Source: JAWXCM01 sp034408745 (GTDB taxonomy: Bacteria > Acidobacteriota > Terriglobia > Bryobacterales > Bryobacteraceae). From it: a DNA stretch of 25,271 nt. Made by a program: the position numbers and the translations under genes. The notes beneath the pieces were generated by a model. That model saw only the letters and a program-made list of their open reading frames with translations. It ran no database searches and was not told the DNA's origin. Position 1 is the first letter of the stretch; the number at the start of each line of letters is the position of its first letter. Positions 7,977 through 14,289 of this stretch are shown here, in pieces. The stretch spans positions 1 to 25,271 of the forward strand of contig JAWXCM010000029.1 in NCBI GenBank assembly GCA_034408745.1, given 5' to 3'.

Positions 7977-8711
7977 CTAAATTCGCCCGAATTTATCCAC
8001 TGCCTCCCGAATACTGCGGAATTTTTCGATAAACGGGTACATCCGATGCTCGGTGTCATCCAGCTCCATCGCCTTCTTCAGCACCGCCGCCGCCTTGTCC
8101 CTGGGCACCACGGCGACTCCGTCCTCATCCGCCGCAATAATATCCCCGGGCTTCACCTGCACACCGGCGCACATCACGGGCACGTTCGACGCCTGAAAAC
8201 GATAATGATTCACTGAGGTCGACGGCACAATCGACCGGCTGTACACCGGGAACTGCAGCCGCTGGATCTGCGGCAGATCGCGGACGCCGCCGTCCAGCAC
8301 CGCGCCAGCCAGGCCACGGAACTTCATCGCCGTCGCCATCAGTCCGCCAATGCACGCAATGTCGAGCCCTTCAGGCAGCACCATGCAGTACACCGACCCC
8401 GGCGCCGCCGCATCAATGGCGTCGAGCATCCCCTGCGACACCTTGCTCCCCTCCTTGTGCTCCTCCTTCTTCATCTGCACCGTCACCGCGGGACCGGCGA
8501 ACTTCGTCTTGAACACCGGCCGCATGTCGTGAGCCATGTGGGCGCGCTGTCCGTATAACTGTTCCATCGCGTCGGCAACGGAGGCGACCTCTACCAGACG
8601 GTAGCCCTCCATGAGCGCGGCCTCTGGCGAGGAAGTTGGCTCAGCGGCGGAAAGAATTCTGGAGGATAATAGAGATACAGGCAAAGAAGCCAGCAGTTGG
8701 CGTCGGTTCAT
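7977..8711 (-). CDS. RraA-like / demethylmenaquinone methyltransferase-like protein, exported
   Basis: Belongs to the RraA-like superfamily, which includes HMG/CHA aldolases and oxaloacetate decarboxylases as well as the RNase E regulator RraA. The start at 8711 gives MNRRQLLASLPVSLLSS, a signal peptide with a twin-Arg-like beginning; an upstream start at 8735 would only prepend eight residues. The family core is SVADAMEQL, FAGPAVTVQ, CIGGLMATAMKFRGLAGAVL and DGGVRD (the conserved Arg-Asp of the aldolase active site), ending with PGDIIAADEDGVAVVP. The length is 244 residues. A periplasmic aldolase or decarboxylase is more likely than an RNase E regulator; the substrate is unknown. Confidence 0.85.
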   Translation of the reverse strand: MNRRQLLASLPVSLLSSRILSAAEPTSSPEAALMEGYRLVEVASVADAMEQLYGQRAHMAHDMRPVFKTKFAGPAVTVQMKKEEHKEGSKVSQGMLDAIDAAAPGSVYCMVLPEGLDIACIGGLMATAMKFRGLAGAVLDGGVRDLPQIQRLQFPVYSRSIVPSTSVNHYRFQASNVPVMCAGVQVKPGDIIAADEDGVAVVPRDKAAAVLKKAMELDDTEHRMYPFIEKFRSIREAVDKFGRI

Positions 8712-8769
8712 ATCAGAGCCATCATACGCGCACACCAGGTGTTTTGGGTGGCGTGAGGTGGGGAATGGG

Positions 8770-8798
8770 TTGACCGACGCTGTGTAGTAAGTTAGGAT
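8770..8798 (+). promoter_or_regulatory. Sigma70-like promoter for the small ORF at 8822
   Basis: TTGACC (8770-8775) and TAGGAT (8793-8798) are separated by exactly 17 bases. Transcription would begin near 8805, about 17 bases before the ATG at 8822. The element lies in the 110-bp gap between the divergent RraA-like gene and the small ORF. Confidence 0.55.
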
Positions 8799-8821
8799 AC
8801 AAGCAGGTCCCTAGTGCAATC

Positions 8822-9064
8822 ATGTTAGGACTCGAGAACGTGGAAACCCGCAGAGCGTCCATTTTGATTTCCGCACTGAATGACGAAGAAATCACCGTCG
8901 CTGAGTTTCGTGACGCGATTTGCTTCTTGAAATCCGAGGCACTGCAGGTCGTCGCCTGCATAATCAGTTCACAAACCGCTGTCGAATCCGCGCCGATGAA
9001 GCGTTTGTGGTCTGCGCATCAGCTCTGCCGGAGCATGGCTGCCGCTACGCGCCAGCTCTCCTGA
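8822..9064 (+). CDS. Small hypothetical protein (80 aa)
   Basis: I do not recognise this protein. It begins MLGLENVETRRASILISALN. An acidic stretch (DEEITVAEFRD) and a probable amphipathic helix follow, with cysteines in ICFL, VACII and QLCRS. There is no signal peptide, transmembrane segment or known motif. Support for it being a gene comes from the well-spaced promoter-like element 24 bases upstream and the absence of any better frame here. The ribosome site is weak. A spurious ORF remains possible. Confidence 0.4.
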   Translation: MLGLENVETRRASILISALNDEEITVAEFRDAICFLKSEALQVVACIISSQTAVESAPMKRLWSAHQLCRSMAAATRQLS

Positions 9065-9120
9065 ATCTTCCGCTGGTAGCCTTGTCTGCTCCCGGTCGGC
9101 CTCAAAAGTAACGGCGGCGT

Positions 9121-9152
9121 GGCATGGAACGCCTGTCTAAACAGCCCATGCC
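9121..9152. terminator. Nested hairpin between the small ORF and the propeller operon
   Basis: GGCATGG (9121-9127) pairs with CCATGCC (9146-9152). Inside it CTGT (9133-9136) pairs with ACAG (9141-9144) around a CTAA loop. There is no T tract on the 3' side. It may end the small-ORF transcript or act in the leader of the following operon. The rest of the 9065-9224 gap shows nothing clear. Confidence 0.35.
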
Positions 9153-9224
9153 TGCACTTCCTCACCAACCCGCTTGCGTAGCGTCCGTCCGAACAGGTTT
9201 AAGATTGAAGGCTGGAACCCTGTA

Positions 9225-11390
9225 ATGAGGCTTGGACTGTTTGCGATTCTTGCCTGCGCGGCTTTATCCGCGGGCGACTGGACAGACTGGCGCGGACCGG
9301 CGCGCAACGGCACATCCCCTGAGAAGAATCTGCCCTCGAAGTGGTCTCCATCGGGAGAGAATCTCGCCTGGCGTGTGCCTTACGGCGGACGGTCGGCTCC
9401 GGTGGTGATGAACAACCGCGTCTACCTGCTGAACCCCTCGGGTAAGGAAGAGAATCTCCAGGAGCGCGTGATGTGCCTGGATGCCGACACCGGCAAGGTT
9501 CTCTGGGAATACAAGTACAACGTGTTTCTGAGCGACGTGCCGCCGCATCGTGCAGCATGGTCGGCTCCCGCTGCGGATCCGGAGACCGGGAATATCTATG
9601 TGTTCGGCGTCGGCGGAACGCTGCTCGCTCTCTCAAAAGACGGTAAGAAGGTCTGGGAACGCTCGCTGACAGAAGAGGTGGGGCTGGTGACGACGCACGG
9701 CGGACGGACCGTTTCCCCGGTGATCGAAGGCCACCTGGTCATCGTCAGCGGCATCACCACGGGCTGGGGCGAATACGCCCGCGCCGGACAGCGCTTCATG
9801 GCGTTCGACAAGAAGACCGGCGAGCCTGTCTGGATCAGTTCGCCGGGCGGCCGTCCCTTCGACACCACGTACTCGCCTCCCGCGGTGGTCGACGTAGAGG
9901 GCACGCGGCTTCTGATTGCCGGCGGCGGTGACGGCACGATTCACGCGATCAAGGTATGGACGGGCGAGCCGGTCTGGAAGTACGAGATCAGCAAACGCGG
10001 CGTCAACACCGGTGTCGCGATGAACGGCACTACTGCGATCGTCAGCCACAGTGAAGAGAACTTCGATACCAGCGAGATGGGCTTGCTGGCGGCGGTCGAC
10101 GCGCGGCACAAGGGCGCCATCGGCAAAGAGCAAATCAAGTGGCAGGTGAAGAACTGGCAGGGTGGATTCTCATCGCCGCTCGTCGATGGAGACCGGCTGT
10201 ATCAAATCGACAACGGCGCCAACTTGCACGCGTTCGATGTAAACACGGGCAAGACGATGTGGCAGCAGAACCTGGGCACAATTCAGAAGTCATCGCCGGT
10301 ACTGGCCGACGGCAAGATCTATGTGGCTTCCGAGAATGGGAAGTTCTGGATTCTGAAGCCGGGCCAGGCGAAGGTAGAAGTGCTGAGCGAGGTGCAACTC
10401 GGCACCGAGGCTGCTCCGGAGCAGGTGCAGGCTGCGGTCGCTGTGTCGAACGGGCGCGTGTTCCTGGTCACCGACACCGCGACTTACGCCATCGGCAAGC
10501 AGAAGCAGGTGAACCCGAACGTGGCGGCGAAGGTCGACTGGAAAGCGCCCGCGGGTGCGACTCCGGCGTGGCTTCAGGTAACTCCGGCGGAAGTGCTGCT
10601 CAAGCCGGGCGAAAAGACGACGCTGCACGTGCGGTCCTTCGACGCGAAGGGGCAGTTCATTCGCGATGAGACGTCGGCAACGTTCACGCTTGAAGGGCTG
10701 CGTGGTTTGATGACGGGCACTACATTCTCCACCACCGCCGACAGCGCGGGGCAGGCGGGGCTGATCAAAGCGTCACTCGGCGAGGCGAAGGGAACGGTCC
10801 GCGTGCGCGTGATTCCGCCCCTCCCCTGGAGTGTCGACTTCACGTCTTCGGCTCCCGGTACCGTTCCACCGTTCTGGGTGAACGCGACAGGTAAATCGAG
10901 CGTCCGTGAGATTGAGGGCAACAAGGTTCTGGTGAAGCATGCGGACAACGCGTTCACCAAGCGCGCCCGCGCGTTCTTCGGTCCCGTCGACTGGCACGAC
11001 TACACGGTGGAAGCCGACGTAAGCGCCATCGACAAGCGGCGTCAGATGGGCGATGCCGGTGTGGTCGCCCAGCGCTACAATCTGGTGCTGTTCGGCAACG
11101 CGCAGCGCCTCGAACTGCAGTCGTGGCAGCCTGAGACGAAGCGTACCGTGCAGATGGATTTCCCGTGGAAGCCGAACACCTGGTATCGGATGAAGCTCCG
11201 GGTGGAGAACATGGCCGATGGCAATGTGAAGGCGTCTGGCAAGGTGTGGCCTGCATCAGATCAGGAGCCGGGCAAGTGGCAGCTGGAGAAGGTAGATAAG
11301 AACGGCAACCGCCAGGGTAGCCCAGGCATCTACGCGGATGCTCCGTTTGAAGTGTTTTTCGACAATGTGAAGGTGGCAGCAAACCGATGA
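9225..11390 (+). CDS. Exported PQQ-like beta-propeller with Ig-like and concanavalin-like C-terminal domains
   Basis: A 721-residue secreted protein. The ATG at 9225 is chosen because it begins a clean signal peptide (MRLGLFAILACAALSAGD); an upstream TTG frame adds an unlikely leader. The mature protein opens with DWTDWRGPARNGTS, a common start of secreted PQQ-like WD propellers. Blades with A.D..TGK..W repeats run to about residue 435. Residues 446-530 look like a bacterial Ig-like domain (WLQVTPAEVLLKPGEKTTL). Residues 532-721 resemble a concanavalin/LamG-type sandwich (FGPVDWHDYTVEADVSA...YRMKLRVEN), suggesting carbohydrate or polymer binding. I see no haem site. Enzymatic activity is unproven. 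The stop overlaps the next start as ATGA. Confidence 0.9.
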   Translation: MRLGLFAILACAALSAGDWTDWRGPARNGTSPEKNLPSKWSPSGENLAWRVPYGGRSAPVVMNNRVYLLNPSGKEENLQERVMCLDADTGKVLWEYKYNVFLSDVPPHRAAWSAPAADPETGNIYVFGVGGTLLALSKDGKKVWERSLTEEVGLVTTHGGRTVSPVIEGHLVIVSGITTGWGEYARAGQRFMAFDKKTGEPVWISSPGGRPFDTTYSPPAVVDVEGTRLLIAGGGDGTIHAIKVWTGEPVWKYEISKRGVNTGVAMNGTTAIVSHSEENFDTSEMGLLAAVDARHKGAIGKEQIKWQVKNWQGGFSSPLVDGDRLYQIDNGANLHAFDVNTGKTMWQQNLGTIQKSSPVLADGKIYVASENGKFWILKPGQAKVEVLSEVQLGTEAAPEQVQAAVAVSNGRVFLVTDTATYAIGKQKQVNPNVAAKVDWKAPAGATPAWLQVTPAEVLLKPGEKTTLHVRSFDAKGQFIRDETSATFTLEGLRGLMTGTTFSTTADSAGQAGLIKASLGEAKGTVRVRVIPPLPWSVDFTSSAPGTVPPFWVNATGKSSVREIEGNKVLVKHADNAFTKRARAFFGPVDWHDYTVEADVSAIDKRRQMGDAGVVAQRYNLVLFGNAQRLELQSWQPETKRTVQMDFPWKPNTWYRMKLRVENMADGNVKASGKVWPASDQEPGKWQLEKVDKNGNRQGSPGIYADAPFEVFFDNVKVAANR

Positions 11391-12814
11391 AGATGCGATT
11401 CGTTCTGAGTGTTTTTCTCTCGATGTCGGCCGTGGGAGTGATGCTGGCAGCCGATCCTGGCACCGGCGACTGGCCGATGTGGGGCGGGACCGCTGACCGC
11501 AACATGGTCTCCGGCATGAAGAACCCTCCCACGTCGTGGGATCCGGCTACGAAGAAGAACATCAAGTGGGTTGCTGCGCTGGGATCGCAGGCTTACGGGA
11601 ACCCAACCGTGGGCGGCGGCGTTGTGCTGGTTGGTACGAACAACGAAGGCTTGCGCGATCCTAAGCAGGCAGGCGATCGCGGCGTGCTGATGGCGTTTCG
11701 CGAATCCGATGGCGAGTTCCTCTGGCAGCACACATCTGCGAAGCTGCCGGCCGGCCGTGTGAACGACTGGCCCTATCAGGGTGTCGCTTCATCGCCGCTC
11801 ATTGAAGGCGACCACGTGTACTACGTCTCGAACCAGGCGAAGCTGGTCTGCCTCGACCTGAAGGGCTTCTCCGATGACGAGAACGACGGCCCTGTGACGA
11901 ATGAAACGCTGAAGGGACCGAAGGACGCGGACATTGTATGGGAGCTCGACATGATGGAGGAGCTCGGGGCGCATCCGCATAATCTGGCGAACTCGTCGCC
12001 AGTGTCGCATGGCGATCTGTTGTTTCTGAGCACGTCGAACGGGCAGGATGAAAGCCACGTGCACATTCCGTCGCCGCGCTGCCCTTCGATCATTGCGGTG
12101 AACAAGAAGACCGGCAAAGTAATTTGGGAAGACAACTCGGTCGGCGAGAAGATTCTGCACGGGCAGTGGTCTTCGCCCTCGGTCGGGACCATCGGCGGTG
12201 TGTTGCAGGTGGTGAGCGCGCAGGGCGATGGCTGGGTTCGGGGATACGAAGCGCTGACCGGCAAGAAGATTTGGGAGTTCGACACCAATCCGAAGGACTC
12301 GGTTTGGCCGAAGACTCGCAATGAGACCATCTCGACACCGATCGTCATCGGCGATGTCGTGTTCATGGCGAATGGTCAGGACCCCGAGCATGGCGAAGGT
12401 GTGGGTCATGCGTACGCAATCGATGCAACGAAGCGCGGCGACATAACGAAGTCCGGCCTGATCTGGCATTACGACAAAATTCGACGCTCCATCTCGACCG
12501 CTGCCTACAAGGACGGCATTCTGTACTACCCCGACTTCAGCGGCTTCCTTCATGCGCTGGATGCGAAGACGGGCAAGCCGTACTGGGTGCATGACATGCT
12601 CGCCGCCGTGTGGGCCTCGGCTGTGGTGATCGACGACAAGGTGTATCTGGGCGACGAAGACGGCGACATCGTTATCCTCCAGCACGGAAAAGAGAAGAAG
12701 GTTGTGGGTGAGATCAACATGGGCAGCTCTGTGTACTGCTCGGTTGTTCCGGCTCACGATACTCTCTTCGTCGTGAATCGCAATCAGCTGTTTGCGATTG
12801 CGAACAAGAAGTAG
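11387..12814 (+). CDS. Exported PQQ-like beta-propeller protein
   Basis: A 475-residue secreted protein starting with MKMRFVLSVFLSMSAVGVMLAA (signal peptide), then DWPMWGGTADRNMVSG, the same mature N-terminal pattern as its neighbours. Propeller blades carry repeated pieces such as AVNKKTGKVIWE, YEALTGKKIWEF and ALDAKTGKPYWVHD. The start overlaps the previous stop by four bases (ATGA), so translation is probably coupled. It has no CxxCH haem motif and no fused catalytic domain. A PQQ-dependent dehydrogenase is possible, but many such propellers bind no quinone; the substrate is unknown. Confidence 0.9.
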   Translation: MKMRFVLSVFLSMSAVGVMLAADPGTGDWPMWGGTADRNMVSGMKNPPTSWDPATKKNIKWVAALGSQAYGNPTVGGGVVLVGTNNEGLRDPKQAGDRGVLMAFRESDGEFLWQHTSAKLPAGRVNDWPYQGVASSPLIEGDHVYYVSNQAKLVCLDLKGFSDDENDGPVTNETLKGPKDADIVWELDMMEELGAHPHNLANSSPVSHGDLLFLSTSNGQDESHVHIPSPRCPSIIAVNKKTGKVIWEDNSVGEKILHGQWSSPSVGTIGGVLQVVSAQGDGWVRGYEALTGKKIWEFDTNPKDSVWPKTRNETISTPIVIGDVVFMANGQDPEHGEGVGHAYAIDATKRGDITKSGLIWHYDKIRRSISTAAYKDGILYYPDFSGFLHALDAKTGKPYWVHDMLAAVWASAVVIDDKVYLGDEDGDIVILQHGKEKKVVGEINMGSSVYCSVVPAHDTLFVVNRNQLFAIANKK

Positions 12815-12820
12815 CAGCGT

Positions 12821-13906
12821 ATGTGGTTTCGAGCATCGCTGCTGGCTGTGATTGCGCTGGCGTTGCACGCGGCGGACTGGCCGCAGTTTCGCGGAGTTCC
12901 TCAGATGACGGGCGTCGCGGTGGCGAAGATCGCTGCGAAGCCTCGTCTGCTGTGGACGTGGGAAGGCACAGAGCCGTTTGAGTCGTCACCCGTTGTTGTT
13001 GGCGGGGTTGTGTACTCGGGCAACAGCGGCGGTGAACTCATCGCGGTCGACCTCAATACGGGAAAGCTGAAGTGGAAGTACAAGGCCGGGGAGGCGATTG
13101 GCGAATCGACTCCGACCGTTGCCGGCGGCATTGTCTACATCGGCGATCTGGACGGTGTGCTGCATGCCGTAAATGCGACTGACGGAAAGAAGCTGTGGAC
13201 GCTCAAGACGCAGAGCGAGATTAAGTCGTCGCCTGTGGTTGTAGATGGCAAGGTGCTCATCGGGTCGTATGACGGCAACCTTTACGCCGCCGATGCGAAG
13301 ACAGGCAAGCAGGCGTGGAGCTTCAAGACGCAGGCTCAGGTGCATGCGACTCCGTCGATCGTAAATGGCCTCGCGCTGATCACGGGATGCGACGGATTCC
13401 TGCGCGGCATTCGTGTGTCGAACGGAACGGAGGCGTGGAGTATTCGCATCGGCTCGTACACTGGTGCCTCGCCGGCTGTGGTTGGTATGCAGGCTTTCTT
13501 CGGCACGTTCGATAACCAGGTGATTGGTGTCGATCTGGCGAAGCGGTCCGTGATGTGGCGCTATGAGCACCGCGAAAAGAAGTTCCCGTTCTACTCGAGC
13601 GCTGTGGTCGATGCGGGGCGTGTCTATCTGGGCGGCCGCGATAAGATGATCCACGCGCTGGATGCGAAGACGGGGAAGGCTGCGTGGACGTTCTCTGCGA
13701 AGGCTCGCATCGACTCCTCGCCTGCGTTGGCCGATGGCAGATTGTGGTTTGGATCGAACGACGGAAACGTGTACGCGCTGGATGTGAAGACGGGGAAAAT
13801 GGTGTGGAGCTTCACCGCGGGCTCGCCAGTCTCGGCTTCACCCGCGGTTGTTGACGACAAGATTGTCGTCGGCTCACAAGATGGCCGGCTCTACTGCTTC
13901 GGCTGA
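12821..13906 (+). CDS. Exported BamB-like / PQQ-like beta-propeller protein
   Basis: A 361-residue secreted protein with signal peptide MWFRASLLAVIALALHAA and the mature start DWPQFRG. It consists almost entirely of blades of about 40 residues, each ending in a D..TGK..W pattern (AVDLNTGKLKWKYK, AADAKTGKQAWSF, ALDAKTGKAAWTF, ALDVKTGKMVWSF), with a S-P-x-V-x-x-G strand between them. This is the classic 7-8 blade BamB/PQQ-like architecture. It starts six bases after the previous stop and is the third gene of the run. There is no lipobox, so it is not a BamB lipoprotein in the strict sense. Its 3' end overlaps the convergent rhodanese gene by 16 bp. Confidence 0.9.
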   Translation: MWFRASLLAVIALALHAADWPQFRGVPQMTGVAVAKIAAKPRLLWTWEGTEPFESSPVVVGGVVYSGNSGGELIAVDLNTGKLKWKYKAGEAIGESTPTVAGGIVYIGDLDGVLHAVNATDGKKLWTLKTQSEIKSSPVVVDGKVLIGSYDGNLYAADAKTGKQAWSFKTQAQVHATPSIVNGLALITGCDGFLRGIRVSNGTEAWSIRIGSYTGASPAVVGMQAFFGTFDNQVIGVDLAKRSVMWRYEHREKKFPFYSSAVVDAGRVYLGGRDKMIHALDAKTGKAAWTFSAKARIDSSPALADGRLWFGSNDGNVYALDVKTGKMVWSFTAGSPVSASPAVVDDKIVVGSQDGRLYCFG

Positions 13907-14280
13907 TCCTCCTTCGGATAGACCAGCTTTTTGCCTTTTTCTTTGTAGTCGGCAAGGCCGCATGAGCCAAGCGTCTTAAAGCCATTTTTGCTGAGTATGT
14001 CTGCCGCACGGGCAGCTCTGGAACCCTTGTTTCAAAGGGTAATGATGAGCTTGTCCTTCGGCACTTCCTTCAGCCGTTTTTCGAGCTGACCCAGAGGAAT
14101 GTTGACGTACCCTTCGATGGAGCCGAGCTTCTTCACTTCGTCCGGTTCGCGGACGTCGAGAAAGAAGACCTTCTTATCGTTGAGGTACTTCTCCAGTTGC
14201 TCTGTGGACAACTCCTGAGCGGGTGCGGCGAGCGCGAGGCTCGCGAGCAGGATCGCTGCTGCACACAGGATTCGTTTCAT
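13891..14280 (-). CDS. Predicted exported selenocysteine-containing rhodanese (TGA at catalytic position)
   Basis: A rhodanese-like sulfurtransferase of 129 residues if the in-frame TGA at 14034-14032 is read as selenocysteine (residue 83); stopping there gives only 82. Residues 1-21 are a signal peptide (MKRILCAAAILLASLALAAPA). The rhodanese fold follows: FFLDVREPDEV, GYVNIPL, DKLIITL, then TGA-Asn-Lys-Gly-Ser-Arg, which aligns with the catalytic C-x-x-G-x-R loop. After the TGA the same frame continues with AARAADILSKNGFKTLGSCG and LADYKEKGKKLVYP, a normal rhodanese C-terminus, to TAG 13893-13891. The mature protein has a single other Cys (107), a possible partner of Sec. A SECIS-like hairpin follows the TGA. 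It starts nine bases after the nuclease stop. A nonsense pseudogene is the main alternative. Confidence 0.8.
13993..14034 (-). promoter_or_regulatory. Candidate bacterial SECIS element
   Basis: Read on the minus strand from the TGA (14034-14032): 21 bases, then the apical loop. The upper stem is CUGCC (14015-14011) pairing perfectly with GGCAG (14005-14001). The loop CGUGC (14010-14006) has G as its second base, followed by U. A lower stem GAG/CUC (14018-14016 with 13995-13993) is possible across a 3' bulge. As I recall the bacterial SECIS rules, they ask for a short apical loop with G in the first two positions about 16-37 bases after the UGA; this fits. I do not see the bulged U found in E. 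coli fdhF. Confidence 0.6.
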
Positions 14281-14289
14281 ACTGCCAGT

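Noticed and set aside
11789..12868. 359-codon open frame on the minus strand
   Set aside because: It is antisense to a beta-propeller gene with clear blade repeats; the His/Arg/Val-rich product looks like a shadow.
12821..13906. Near-identical DNA pieces such as GATGCGAAGACGGG as a dispersed repeat family
   Set aside because: They encode the repeated D-A-K-T-G blade motif of the propellers, so protein structure explains them.
13891..14034. Rhodanese TGA as an ordinary stop giving a short 82-residue protein
   Set aside because: It would remove the catalytic loop and about a third of the domain, while the frame beyond the TGA is clearly rhodanese-like.
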